Shown in pieces: positions 8,567 through 17,277 of a DNA stretch of 42,858 nt. Made by a program: the position numbers and the translations under genes. The stretch spans positions 5,400-48,257 of the forward strand of contig LYSV01000044.1 of NCBI GenBank assembly GCA_001657315.1. Direction: 5' to 3'. Source of the DNA: Flammeovirgaceae bacterium BBD 1991-12. GTDB taxonomy: Bacteria > Bacteroidota > Bacteroidia > Cytophagales > Cyclobacteriaceae. The notes under the pieces are model-generated. The model was not told the DNA's origin, made no database searches, and worked only from the letters and a program-made list of their open reading frames with translations. How positions within the stretch are numbered: the first letter of the stretch is position 1; the number at the start of each line of letters is the position of its first letter.

Positions 8567-9193
8567 ATGCGTTCATACATCCTATTAATGGTTTTTGTAT
8601 TGGGAAGTACGGGCCTGAAAGCCCAGATCCCTGTTCAGCTTTTTGCAGGGGACAAGGCCACTGAATTTAACTTCATGTGGTATGGATTCCCGGATAAAAA
8701 AGAAAAATTCAACCTGTTCAATTTTACATTTTTTGAGGCGGATTACGATGAGCGATCGAATAATACGTACGAGATCTATCAGGTAATTACATACAATTTG
8801 ACTGAGCGATGGGGAATTGCCGGTGGTGGCAGGTTTGCGGCTAATGAGTTCATTCCGGAGGCAGCTATTTCTTTTCAGATCATAAAGGAAGATCTCTACC
8901 TGAACCTTTTCCCGTCAGTCAGGTATACTCCATCATTGGAAGAACCAGGTTACAGCCTTTTCGGGATGATCACCTATACACCAAAACTCAACGAAAAATG
9001 GTCGCTATTCAACCAGGCTTTTTTCGAACCTCTTTTTGATAACAATGGGCATGTCTTCAGCTACCAGCAATTGCGTGTGGGGCTGGGGTACCGGTCTGTA
9101 TTTCAATTCGGGCTGGGAGCCAACCTCTCTCAGGTGGGCGATTCTTTCAAAAACGAAACCAATATAGGTGTATTCATTCGCAAAGAGCTTTGA
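8567..9193 (+). CDS. Secreted beta-rich protein, probable small outer-membrane barrel
   Basis: 208 residues from the ATG at 8567. I prefer this to the upstream GTG at 8540 because the ATG immediately precedes a clean signal peptide (MRSYILLMVFVLGSTG, cleaved after LKAQ) and the upstream start would read through the palindrome. The mature part alternates aromatic and polar residues in short strands separated by turns (YEIYQVITYNLTERWGIAGG, YLNLFPSVRYTPSLEE, LRVGLGYRSVFQFGLGANLS), the pattern of a small outer-membrane beta-barrel. I do not recognise the family with certainty. It sits between the AraC regulator and the SDR-fold gene on the same strand, so co-regulation is plausible. Confidence 0.75.
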   Translation: MRSYILLMVFVLGSTGLKAQIPVQLFAGDKATEFNFMWYGFPDKKEKFNLFNFTFFEADYDERSNNTYEIYQVITYNLTERWGIAGGGRFAANEFIPEAAISFQIIKEDLYLNLFPSVRYTPSLEEPGYSLFGMITYTPKLNEKWSLFNQAFFEPLFDNNGHVFSYQQLRVGLGYRSVFQFGLGANLSQVGDSFKNETNIGVFIRKEL

Positions 9194-9245
9194 TGCAGAC
9201 AAAACAAAGTAGAAGTTATCTCATAGTCCTATTAAAAGAAGTAAA

Positions 9246-9965
9246 ATGGAACCCGTAAAAAGTCTGAAAAAGAACCGGGTCGTTATTATGGGAGCAAGTA
9301 GCGGTATTGGGAAGGCGGTGGCACAGTATCTTGAACCTAAAGTTACAGAGCTGGTTACCATATCCCGTTCACCCTCTGCTTACGGAAGATGGATCCGTAC
9401 GGATGTCTCACAGTTTCAGGACATTCAAAAAATCAAAGAGCAACTAAATAATGCCTCTGTTGACGCTCTCCTTTATCTGGGCGGTACCTGGGAAAAATAT
9501 GCCTTTACAGAAGCGTATAACTTTGAGGCGTCTCCCGACGAAGAATTGAGGAAGGTGTTGGACGTTAACCTGCTGGGGCCCATCAGATTGATACAGGCAC
9601 TACTCCCGAACCTTCGAAGATCCGATAACGCCAGGATCGTACTTATGGGAGCCCTGGTAAGGGATTACCCTTCAAAAGAGGTAGCGAATACGGCCTCCAA
9701 GTTCGGGCTTAACGGAGTAGTAAATGCACTAAGAAAAAGCGATGTATTTAAAAAGAACCGTATCGGCATCACCGTAATTCATCCGGGCGATGTGGCCACA
9801 CCGGAAGTACTGAAGGATCTGCAACAGGCGGGAAAACCCATGGATCATGCCATTCCCCTGGATGATATGTGTACAATGATCCATTGCCTCCTTTCACTGT
9901 CCAATCTCAGCAATGTTAACGAAGTAGCTATGGCATCCATGCTGGGCATCCAGGACAATCGATAG
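9246..9965 (+). CDS. SDR-fold protein with degenerate catalytic residues
   Basis: Short-chain dehydrogenase/reductase fold of 239 residues. The N-terminal cofactor motif GASSGIG (residues 16-22) is intact and an Asn in DVNLLG (N109) matches the structural Asn. The catalytic YxxxK position reads N148-T-A-S-K152, so the Tyr is Asn. The segment that usually carries the catalytic Ser reads IVLMGALV with no Ser. The NNAG motif is replaced by LYLGGTW. Cofactor binding is therefore likely, but classical SDR oxidoreduction is doubtful. The gene lies 52 nt after the secreted protein gene and ends 12 nt before the convergent TonB receptor gene. It could be a sensor or a non-canonical enzyme. Confidence 0.85.
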   Translation: MEPVKSLKKNRVVIMGASSGIGKAVAQYLEPKVTELVTISRSPSAYGRWIRTDVSQFQDIQKIKEQLNNASVDALLYLGGTWEKYAFTEAYNFEASPDEELRKVLDVNLLGPIRLIQALLPNLRRSDNARIVLMGALVRDYPSKEVANTASKFGLNGVVNALRKSDVFKKNRIGITVIHPGDVATPEVLKDLQQAGKPMDHAIPLDDMCTMIHCLLSLSNLSNVNEVAMASMLGIQDNR

Positions 9966-9977
9966 CCTTTGCAAACC

Positions 9978-12440
9978 TCAGAATTCCTTTTCTCCAAATT
10001 CACTCTTAATGAACTTTGTTTTATTTTTTGACCTGTTGATCGTATAGCTCAGATTCAGCAAAACCATGTCCACCTCATAAACATAATTGGTTGTGGTGAA
10101 AAACTCTCCTTCCCGGGCTGTAGTGATACGTTGTTCATTGGTATCAAGAAGCCCCATATCCATATTCAGCCATTGTAAAGTGGCTGCCAGTTGATCATTG
10201 AGGAAAGTTTTGCGCAACGTAAGGTTTGGGGAAAAGAAGCGGGAGTCCTCACCCTGAGCGGTATTACGGTCAGAGAGATAGTTCAGTGTCCACTGTAAGC
10301 TGAAGGAAGGTGAAAGGTCAAAGGTTGTATTGGCATTGATGGAATAGATCCAGTTGGATGTATTTACCGGACGATCATCAAAGGTGCCGCTGATCTCAAA
10401 ATGATAGAGGTTGCCTCCGGCAAAGATCTGCCACCACGGAAATGGTCTAAGCTCGCCTCCTATTTCCAGTCCCATAGACCGGCCGCGTCCTACATTGGAG
10501 TAGATACGGTTCAGGATCGTGTCGTTATAGACTGTATTCACCCGGTTTACCAGGTTCTCAATATTTCTGAACCAGGCCGTTGCAAAGAATGAATTGTCAC
10601 CAAAGTCCTTTACAATCCCAAGTTCTACCAGATCGATAAACTCCGGCAAAAGCTCGGGGTCTCCCTGCTCGAGAGTTTCCGAATGCTCACGCTCGGGAAA
10701 GGGGTTCATCTTAAAGGTAGTGGTTCGCTCCACACGGCGGCTGTAGGCGGCCTTCAGACTGAGCTCTTCATTGACCTGATATTGAATATTGACAGTGGGA
10801 TAAGGCTCTATAAAGTCATACAAGTATGTAGTATCCAGTGTACCTCCTCTGTCTGCCAGGTCCAGCTCACGATCCATGATCTCCACCCGTAAACCGGCTC
10901 CATAGCTCAACTTCCCAACGGTACCGGTCAGCAACCCGTAAAAGGAGTGTATCTGCCTCATTAAATCAACATTGCTCGAAAATTCCGGCACCAGTTCAAA
11001 AATGCCAGTTTCATTGTTCCTTCTTTGATATACAAAATCACCGGTATGATCCAGGTTCCTGTACTGGTACCCGGCTTCGACAGTGCCGAATTTGAAAGGC
11101 CTTGACTGATAGTCCATCTGCATGCGTATACCGTGCAGCGGGTTATCATTGGTGTTGTACTCATCCTGGTAGATCAGTTCAGTGTTGGGGAATCCGAGAT
11201 TCCTGTTGGTGGTAGGCCCGCCGAGCATCGTATACTCATACAGGAAAGAAGTTGATATTTTTGCCCCACTCTCGAAAAAATGACTGTAATCAAAGCTCCC
11301 CAGCACAAAATCTCCTCTGCGGATCCTGAGATTCTCGTTAAAATACTGAAGTGTATAAAGCCTTTCTCCTTCAAATATGGCATGATTGTCAAAATACAGA
11401 ATATCTGCTGTGCGGTCCTTGCTCCGCTTTCCTGCATAAAAGCCCAGGCTGTAATTATTTTTTGAGTTGGGCGTAAAGTCCAGGGTAAACCTTCCTGAGT
11501 AGTTCACTTCATCGAAGCTCCTTTCACCATCCGATGGAAAACGGGTCAGTGTATCATTTATGACTGTAAAGACATCTCCTTCCCTTCGCCCGGTTATATC
11601 GTTTCGCAGGTAGCTTACGCCGAAGGATAAGTCCCATTTTTGCTGGTGATAGTTGATGGTGAGATCCGCACCATAGCGCCGGGCAGGATCAGCATTGTCA
11701 TAATCCTGTACACTCGGTGCCCCTGCCCTTGTATTCACCTGTACATACATACCATCCGTAACAGCCTTATCCGTAATGATATTGATCATGCCAGCCTTAC
11801 CCTCCGGATCATATTTGGCAGACGGGGCCGTGATCAACTCCACATTCCTGATGGCATTGGCGGGTATCTGATTCAGGATTGCCTGCGCATCGGCCTGAAG
11901 CGGCTTCCCATTGATCAATACCACGAAACCGGACGACCCACGGACTGTGATCTCTCCCAGAGCATTTACATTCACCGATGGCAGATTCCGTAATACATCC
12001 GTAGCTGTACCTCCTATACCTGACTGAAATTTCTCTGCTTCATACACCTGACGATCCACCTTGTGTATGGCCGTCATTCTTTCACCCGTTACTTCAATTT
12101 CTTCCAGCAGCTTCTGATTGGGAGACATAGCCATGGTACCGAGGTCTACCATCCGATTCCTTGCAACATCAATATCGTTGACGGTCAGGTTGTCATAGCC
12201 AAGAAACTGAGCGATCAGATAATACTGTCCAGGTTTTATTTCATTGATCTCAAATCGTCCATTTCCTTGTGTAACAGCACCCGTGACCAGTGCACTGTCC
12301 TGATGGGAGTAGATAGCAACGCTAACGTACTCGAGTGCGGTATTTTCAACCTCATCGATCAGCATACCTCTGATCCCCCTCTGCCCTGCAGCAAGGTGAA
12401 ATATCAGGAGCGCACATGTTGTTAATATTAACGTCTTCAC
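9978..12440 (-). CDS. TonB-dependent outer membrane receptor, OMP beta-barrel 3 type
   Basis: Outer-membrane receptor of 820 residues with a signal peptide (MKTLILTTCALLIFHLAAGQ). Then comes a carboxypeptidase-regulatory-like beta domain (residues ~22-105, GMLIDEVENTALEYVSVAIY), a plug domain (~125-225, with DVLRNLPSVNVNALGEITVR and VLINGKPLQADAQAILNQIP), and a long C-terminal barrel rich in aromatic strand ends. The plug and barrel resemble the TonB receptors annotated as outer membrane beta-barrel family protein, not SusC, and no SusD partner lies next to it. It diverges from the HMA-AraC regulator with a 116-bp intergenic region, so copper-linked control is possible but not shown. The ligand is unknown. 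Confidence 0.9.
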   Translation of the reverse strand: MKTLILTTCALLIFHLAAGQRGIRGMLIDEVENTALEYVSVAIYSHQDSALVTGAVTQGNGRFEINEIKPGQYYLIAQFLGYDNLTVNDIDVARNRMVDLGTMAMSPNQKLLEEIEVTGERMTAIHKVDRQVYEAEKFQSGIGGTATDVLRNLPSVNVNALGEITVRGSSGFVVLINGKPLQADAQAILNQIPANAIRNVELITAPSAKYDPEGKAGMINIITDKAVTDGMYVQVNTRAGAPSVQDYDNADPARRYGADLTINYHQQKWDLSFGVSYLRNDITGRREGDVFTVINDTLTRFPSDGERSFDEVNYSGRFTLDFTPNSKNNYSLGFYAGKRSKDRTADILYFDNHAIFEGERLYTLQYFNENLRIRRGDFVLGSFDYSHFFESGAKISTSFLYEYTMLGGPTTNRNLGFPNTELIYQDEYNTNDNPLHGIRMQMDYQSRPFKFGTVEAGYQYRNLDHTGDFVYQRRNNETGIFELVPEFSSNVDLMRQIHSFYGLLTGTVGKLSYGAGLRVEIMDRELDLADRGGTLDTTYLYDFIEPYPTVNIQYQVNEELSLKAAYSRRVERTTTFKMNPFPEREHSETLEQGDPELLPEFIDLVELGIVKDFGDNSFFATAWFRNIENLVNRVNTVYNDTILNRIYSNVGRGRSMGLEIGGELRPFPWWQIFAGGNLYHFEISGTFDDRPVNTSNWIYSINANTTFDLSPSFSLQWTLNYLSDRNTAQGEDSRFFSPNLTLRKTFLNDQLAATLQWLNMDMGLLDTNEQRITTAREGEFFTTTNYVYEVDMVLLNLSYTINRSKNKTKFIKSEFGEKEF

Positions 12441-12536
12441 TTCTGTCAGTCTTACCGCGAAGAAGCAGAAGTATCAGCAGAAAATGCCTTCTTTTGTTTT
12501 AAATCATCGTTATCTTTCCGGTAAAGGCTAAAAAGT

Positions 12537-12551
12537 TTTGTAACCTGTACC
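12537..12551 (+). promoter_or_regulatory. Promoter-proximal motif TTTGTAACCTGTACC upstream of the HMA-AraC gene
   Basis: Lies 5 nt before the ATG at 12557. It closely matches TTTGTAACGTACC in front of copA (13191-13203). Including the bases before it, AAGTTTTG is a one-mismatch fit to the Bacteroidota -7 box TAnnTTTG. Whether the common part is promoter or regulator site is not resolved. Confidence 0.4.
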
Positions 12552-12556
12552 TGAGA

Positions 12557-13129
12557 ATGGCCGTGCTGCAAAAATTCCACATCAAAAACATGGTATGTCC
12601 CCGCTGTATTGAAACGGTTGAGGGTATTTTTGAAGACCTGAACATAGATACTGTTTCGGTAGTACTGGGGGAAGTGACGGTGACCGGCCATGTTGATGAA
12701 GAAAAAAAAGCGCAACTGGAAAAAAAGCTGGCTACGAAAGGCTTTGAACTTTTACAGGACAGCCGCTCTCAGCTGATCAGCAGGATAAAAGCTATTATTA
12801 TTGAGCAGGTCCATCATAGGAAAGAAACACTAAACATCAATTTCTCCACGCTGATAGCCCAAAAGCTGAACCACGAGTACTCTTCACTCAGCAAGCTTTT
12901 CTCCTCTGTAGAAGGGTTAACCATTGAGCGGTTCATAGTAAAACAAAAAATAGAGCGGGTGAAGGAGCTGCTGTTTTATGACGAACTCACCTTATCTGAA
13001 ATTGCAGATCAGATGGACTACAGCAGCGTGGCACATCTCTCTGCGCAGTTCAAAAAAGAGACCGGCATGACCCCTTCTTCCTTCAAAAAGATGAGAAAGC
13101 CAGGACATCGACCCCTGGATGCTCTCTGA
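12557..13129 (+). CDS. AraC-type transcriptional regulator with N-terminal HMA (heavy-metal) domain
   Basis: Probable copper-responsive activator, 190 residues. Residues 1-~70 are an HMA-like ferredoxin fold with metal site M12-V-C14-P-R-C17, as in Atx1/CopZ-type domains. After a linker, residues ~100-180 form the AraC helix-turn-helix pair (LNHEYSSLSKLFSSVEGLTI, then LTLSEIADQMDYSSVAHLSA) and the signature FKKETGMTPSSFKKM. It lacks the usual AraC cupin effector domain, so the HMA domain probably is the sensor. It is 86 nt upstream of and co-directional with the copper ATPase gene, and divergent from a TonB receptor. A motif is shared by its promoter and that of copA. The metal is inferred to be copper from the CxxC site and the neighbour. 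Confidence 0.88.
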   Translation: MAVLQKFHIKNMVCPRCIETVEGIFEDLNIDTVSVVLGEVTVTGHVDEEKKAQLEKKLATKGFELLQDSRSQLISRIKAIIIEQVHHRKETLNINFSTLIAQKLNHEYSSLSKLFSSVEGLTIERFIVKQKIERVKELLFYDELTLSEIADQMDYSSVAHLSAQFKKETGMTPSSFKKMRKPGHRPLDAL

Positions 13130-13133
13130 ACAA

Positions 13134-13203
13134 AATCATGTAACTCTTTCCCGGAATTATGTAATGCCATTAGTTGCCGCCATGGCGATATTTGTAACGT
13201 ACC
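13134..13203 (+). promoter_or_regulatory. copA upstream region: 10-bp direct repeat and shared TTTGTAAC motif
   Basis: AATCATGTAA (13134-13143) recurs as AATTATGTAA (13155-13164) with a 21-bp period, two helical turns, which suits AraC-type half-sites on one DNA face. Downstream, TTTGTAACGTACC (13191-13203) resembles the motif upstream of the regulator gene, and GATATTTG overlapping it is a one-mismatch -7 box. An operator/promoter role is inferred. Confidence 0.45.
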
Positions 13204-13215
13204 ATTAAAACACAA

Positions 13216-15732
13216 ATGATGGAAGCCACAGATATCATTGTACCCAAAACCAAAGACAGTTCAGTGACCAGGAAATCCTTTCCGGTAACGGGAATGACCT
13301 GTGCAGGATGCGCCTCCAGTGTGGAATCCATTCTCAATCATACTGAAGGTGTGGTGAAGGCCAGCGTAAACTTTGCTGACAATTCAGTATGGGTGGAATA
13401 TGATCAGTCCGTCACACCCACAGCCCTTCAAAATGCCTTGCGTACGGTGGGATATGATCTGATCACCAATGTGAAAGACCCCAAAGAAGTACAGCAGGAC
13501 CTTCAACAAAAACACTACCAGGAAATCCGAAAACGTGCCCTATGGTCGGCACTCCTTACGCTCCCGGTATTTGTACTGGGTATGTTCTTTATGGACTGGA
13601 AGCCCGGACAGTGGATCTCTATGATCTTTGCTGCTCCCGTGCTTTTTTGGTTCGGACGCAGTTTCTTTGTCAACGCGTGGAAACAAGCCCGGCATGGCAG
13701 AGCCAATATGGATACGCTGGTTGCACTCAGCACAGGCATAGCTTTTACCTACAGTGTCTTTAATACCTTATATCCGGAGTTTTGGCTCAGCAGGAGCATT
13801 CATCCACATGTTTATTATGAGGCCGCCACCGTGATCATTACGTTCATTACCCTGGGCAAGCTGCTGGAAGAAAGGGCCAGATCCAACACTACTTCCGCTA
13901 TTAAAAAGCTTATGGGCCTTCAACCTAAAACATTAAAGGTGATCCAGGAAGGCAAGGAAGTAGAAATGCCTATTGCCTCGGTGCAGGTAGGGTATACCAT
14001 CATGGTACGACCGGGTGAAAAAATCCCTGTGGATGGCGAAGTAAGTGAAGGAGGTTCCTATGTTGACGAGAGTATGATCACCGGCGAACCTGTACCCGTG
14101 GAAAAAAAGAAGGGTGAAAAAGTGTTTGCCGGCACCCTTAATCAAAAGGGAAGTTTCCGGTTTACCGCCCAAAAGGTGGGAGGAGAGACACTACTGGCTC
14201 AGATCATCCAAATGGTGCAGGAAGCTCAGGGTAGTAAGGCTCCCGTACAAAAACTGGTGGACAGGATTGCCGGTATTTTCGTCCCTATCGTGGTAGGGAT
14301 CTCCATCATTACATTTATCACCTGGCTATCCGTTGGCGGAGACAATGCCTTTACTCAGGCATTGCTAACCTCTATTGCCGTGTTGGTGATAGCGTGCCCC
14401 TGTGCTTTGGGACTGGCCACCCCTACGGCCATCATGGTCGGGGTGGGTAAAGGCGCTGAAAACAATATTCTGATCAAAGACGCTGAAAGCCTTGAGCTCG
14501 GCCACAAAGTAAATGCTGTGGTGTTGGACAAAACCGGTACCATTACTGAAGGGAAGCCCACGGTAACAGATGTGTACTGGGAGGATCAAAACAATGCCCG
14601 GCATTTAAAACCCATTTTACTGGCCATAGAGCGGCAATCCGAACATCCACTGGCCGAAGCCGTGGTACGACAACTGATCGAGGAAGGAACAGCGCCCGGC
14701 AGGGTGACAGAATTCATGAGCATTACCGGAATGGGTGTTCAGGCGAGGGATACCAATGGTGTAATCTGGTTTTTGGGTAATCGAAAACTACTGGAGAAAA
14801 ATAACATTACCAGTAACGAAGCACTGGAGAAAAAAGCACAGGAACTTGAAGAAGAGGCTAAAACGATCATCTTTTTTGCCAAAACTGATGGAGTTGAGGG
14901 AATATTGGCCATCGCTGACAGGATCAAGCCGACTTCGCAGCAAGCTATCACTACCCTACAAAACAGCGGGATAGAAGTATACATGCTCACAGGTGACAAC
15001 AGGACTACAGCCGCCGCGGTGGCAGATCAGGTCGGTCTGAAACACTACAGGGCCGGAGTACTCCCCTCGGACAAAGCCGATTTTGTAAAAAAACTGCAAT
15101 CTGAAGGAAAAGTCGTTGCCATGGTGGGAGATGGCATTAATGATTCCCATGCACTGGCTCAGGCAGATGTAAGTATCGCCATGGGAAAGGGATCGGATAT
15201 TGCCATGGACGTAGCCAAAATAACCCTGATCACTTCTGATCTTCAGGCCATTCCCAAAGCGCTCAGGTTGTCGGGAAGAACGGTCAGGGGTATCCGGCAA
15301 AACCTCTTCTGGGCGTTTATTTACAATATCATTGGCATCCCCATAGCCGCTGGAGTACTGTATCCAATCAATGGTTTTCTGCTGGACCCCATGATCGCAG
15401 GGGCAGCCATGGCCTTCAGCTCCGTTTCCGTGGTGGCCAATAGTCTACGACTGAAGACTTTCAAACTTTTGGACAACGATCGTCAATCTACCAACTCACA
15501 AAAAATGAATACACTAAAATTCAAGACCAACATCAACTGCACCGGATGTCTTTCCACAGTGACCCCGTTTCTTGAGGAGAACAAGGGGATCAGTAAATGG
15601 CATGTGGACCTGGAAAGTGAGAACAGGATACTTACCGTGGAAACCCAGGATCAGAAGGCAACAGATATTCAAAAAACAGTTCAGAAAGCAGGATTCAATG
15701 CCGAACCGCTGACTCTGTCAGGTCGGAATTGA
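13216..15732 (+). CDS. copA: Copper-translocating P1B-type ATPase with HMA domains at both ends
   Basis: Copper exporter of the inner membrane, 838 residues. The N-terminal HMA domain has C29-A-G-C32 ([11 protein letters not shown]). The P-type core shows the TGEPVPV actuator loop, the transmembrane metal site C394-P-C396, the phosphorylated D438 in DKTGT, the SEHPLA nucleotide-domain motif of P1B pumps, MLTGDN and [12 protein letters not shown]. The last two helices carry YN ([13 protein letters not shown]) and MAFSSVSV, the Cu(I)-type pattern. A second HMA domain follows the last helix: it starts at M764 and contains N-C775-T-G-C778. That tail looks like a fused chaperone domain, and an internal start at 15505 could also make it free. 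It lies 86 nt after the HMA-AraC regulator. Confidence 0.95.
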   Translation: MMEATDIIVPKTKDSSVTRKSFPVTGMTCAGCASSVESILNHTEGVVKASVNFADNSVWVEYDQSVTPTALQNALRTVGYDLITNVKDPKEVQQDLQQKHYQEIRKRALWSALLTLPVFVLGMFFMDWKPGQWISMIFAAPVLFWFGRSFFVNAWKQARHGRANMDTLVALSTGIAFTYSVFNTLYPEFWLSRSIHPHVYYEAATVIITFITLGKLLEERARSNTTSAIKKLMGLQPKTLKVIQEGKEVEMPIASVQVGYTIMVRPGEKIPVDGEVSEGGSYVDESMITGEPVPVEKKKGEKVFAGTLNQKGSFRFTAQKVGGETLLAQIIQMVQEAQGSKAPVQKLVDRIAGIFVPIVVGISIITFITWLSVGGDNAFTQALLTSIAVLVIACPCALGLATPTAIMVGVGKGAENNILIKDAESLELGHKVNAVVLDKTGTITEGKPTVTDVYWEDQNNARHLKPILLAIERQSEHPLAEAVVRQLIEEGTAPGRVTEFMSITGMGVQARDTNGVIWFLGNRKLLEKNNITSNEALEKKAQELEEEAKTIIFFAKTDGVEGILAIADRIKPTSQQAITTLQNSGIEVYMLTGDNRTTAAAVADQVGLKHYRAGVLPSDKADFVKKLQSEGKVVAMVGDGINDSHALAQADVSIAMGKGSDIAMDVAKITLITSDLQAIPKALRLSGRTVRGIRQNLFWAFIYNIIGIPIAAGVLYPINGFLLDPMIAGAAMAFSSVSVVANSLRLKTFKLLDNDRQSTNSQKMNTLKFKTNINCTGCLSTVTPFLEENKGISKWHVDLESENRILTVETQDQKATDIQKTVQKAGFNAEPLTLSGRN

Positions 15733-15834
15733 GTTATTGGGTTATTGGTTGTTGGGTTATTAAGTTATTAGTTATTGAGTTATTAGATCTACATAACACC
15801 TCAGCAACTAATAACCCAGTGACTTAATAACTTA
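15733..15834. repeat. Degenerate GTTATT tandem repeat with inverted counterpart
   Basis: After the copA stop the sequence repeats GGTTATT/AGTTATT units about eight times, then returns the complement (CTAATAACCC, ACTTAATAAC) about 30 nt later. The two parts can pair into an imperfect AT-rich hairpin. Simple intergenic repeat; function unknown, possibly transcript 3'-end processing. Confidence 0.6.
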
Positions 15835-15847
15835 TCTCATAGTAAAA

Positions 15848-15903
15848 GAAGCTATCCGACCACAACCCTGCTACGCAATCATTCACTCTGGTCAGATAGC
15901 TTC
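15848..15903. terminator. Hairpin between convergent copA and FAS1 genes
   Basis: GAAGCTATCcGACCA (15848 onward) pairs with TGGTCaGATAGCTTC (15889-15903): 15 positions with one mismatch around a 26-nt loop. It is placed between two convergent stop codons, so it may act as a two-way terminator. There is no strong T-tract on either side. Confidence 0.5.
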
Positions 15904-15924
15904 ATCCCATTTACTATAACCGAT

Positions 15925-16935
15925 CTACAGCAGATCTGCCGGGATCAGTACCTTATCGATCACGTGGATCACACCATTTGTAGCCTGTACATTCAGTAGA
16001 CCCGGGATCAGATTGGCATCTACGTCGCTGCCCAGATCATCAATGGTCAGATTATCTGCATCAATGATGATGTCTCCATTAAGTGTACCGACAGCTCCGT
16101 TAAACAGATCATCTGAAAAAACACGCCCGGGGACTACATGATAAAGCAGTACACTTTGTAATTGCTCGACCGTAAGTGAAGCAGGATCTATCCCGAGATT
16201 GGCGAAAGCCTCATCAGTAGGAGCAAAAACAGTAAATGGACCATCATTGGCAAGTGTTTCTGCCAGCCCTGCCTGTACTACAGCCCCTACCAGTGAATTG
16301 AACTCATCGGGATTAAAGGATATGGCCGTTTCTACCAGGTTGTCCGTAGGCGGAATAAGCACCCTGTTGATCACATGAATGATACCATTCAGTGCATGGA
16401 TATCAGCGAGGATCACATCGGAGTCATTGATCCTGATGCCTCCATGTACCTCCACCTCTACGGAAGCGCCGTTCAATGTGGGTGTAAAGCCATTTTCAAG
16501 GTCTCTTGCCCGTACTTCGCCTCCTAAAACATGATACAGAAGGATCTCCTCAAGATTGGGGACACTGCCCACGTTCCACGGATAAATGCCTAACCTGGCA
16601 AATGCCCTGTCCGTTGGTGCAAAAACAGTCAGCTCATTTCTGATCACAGTACCCAACAGATCGGTCTTGATCAATGCTTTTACAAGGGTGAAAAAGGTAG
16701 GGATCCTGAAAAAACGTCTTCTGCCCTCTGTACTTCCCTTTTCAGCCGGCTCAACATCGCTGACCTCCTGGTCCCAGCTTTCCAGTGTGGTAATGATGTC
16801 ATCTGCGGCTACTACCTGTTCGGCTTCTGCCATGGGTTCTTCTTCGTTACAACTGACCGTGACCATCAATGCCAGCAGGAAGACAAACAGCTTTTTAGGC
16901 TGTAAAACACTAATTTTGCGGATTGTTTGTTTCAT
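15925..16935 (-). CDS. Lipoprotein with two fasciclin (FAS1) domains
   Basis: Cell-surface or periplasmic adhesion-type protein, 336 residues. A long signal peptide ends in a lipobox (MVTVSC-NEEE), so it is a lipoprotein with an acidic stretch after the Cys. The first FAS1 domain (about 68-198) and the second (about 203-336) each have the family motifs: ELTVFAPTDRAFARLGI with LLYHVLGGEVRA, and PFTVFAPTDEAFANLGI with LLYHVVPGRVFS. Each ends in the strand NGIIHVINRVLIPP or NGVIHVIDKVLIPA. The first domain lacks the usual N-terminal helix consensus and has a basic insert (EGRRRFFRIPTFFTLVKALI). Function probably adhesive. Confidence 0.93.
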   Translation of the reverse strand: MKQTIRKISVLQPKKLFVFLLALMVTVSCNEEEPMAEAEQVVAADDIITTLESWDQEVSDVEPAEKGSTEGRRRFFRIPTFFTLVKALIKTDLLGTVIRNELTVFAPTDRAFARLGIYPWNVGSVPNLEEILLYHVLGGEVRARDLENGFTPTLNGASVEVEVHGGIRINDSDVILADIHALNGIIHVINRVLIPPTDNLVETAISFNPDEFNSLVGAVVQAGLAETLANDGPFTVFAPTDEAFANLGIDPASLTVEQLQSVLLYHVVPGRVFSDDLFNGAVGTLNGDIIIDADNLTIDDLGSDVDANLIPGLLNVQATNGVIHVIDKVLIPADLL

Positions 16936-17277
16936 GATTGCGTTGGTTTAATAATTAGTTAATCAGAAAAAAAACCAGTGTAAGGCTTACGGTGTTTTAC
17001 AGAAACGAATGAGACCAATAATACAGGGTGTGAATGGTCATAATGAAGGAGTGAGCAGAAACAATCCGGTCATTGCGGAACAGACCACTAAAAACTCCGC
17101 TAACCGGGATCTTTCTCCCTGATTATCTATCACACTTAGTGAACCTTCGTGCTTTAGTGCCCTTAGTGGCCTGAAAAGCTTTGCCACCAAGAGCACTAAA
17201 GCACAAAGATGTTTTCTTTCTGTTTGATTCTCACATATTTTAGAAACTCACGTTATAACTGAAAAACAATCCATAAA
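16936..17277. other. Intergenic region between divergent FAS1 and pirin genes
   Basis: 342 nt with no credible ORF. It holds a short palindrome GTAAGGCTTAC (16980-16990) and the large hairpin described separately. Nothing matches a tRNA. A promoter for the pirin gene must lie in the last ~70 nt, but no convincing box is seen. Confidence 0.6.
17145..17208. repeat. 26-bp imperfect inverted repeat
   Basis: The left arm (17145-17170, CTTCGTGCTTTAGTGCCCTT...) and right arm (17183-17208, GCCACCAAGAGCACTAAAGC...) pair over 26 positions with three mismatches, around a 12-nt loop. From general knowledge, similar CTTTGTG/CTTAGTGGC-type hairpins recur in many bacterial genomes as dispersed repeats. Only one copy is visible here. 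Confidence 0.75.

Noticed and set aside
13201-13230. Shine-Dalgarno site before copA
   Set aside because: No GGAGG-like sequence; the general lack of such sites here fits Bacteroidota.
15733-15834. CRISPR-like array
   Set aside because: The GTTATT units are 6-8 nt with no unique spacers of constant length.
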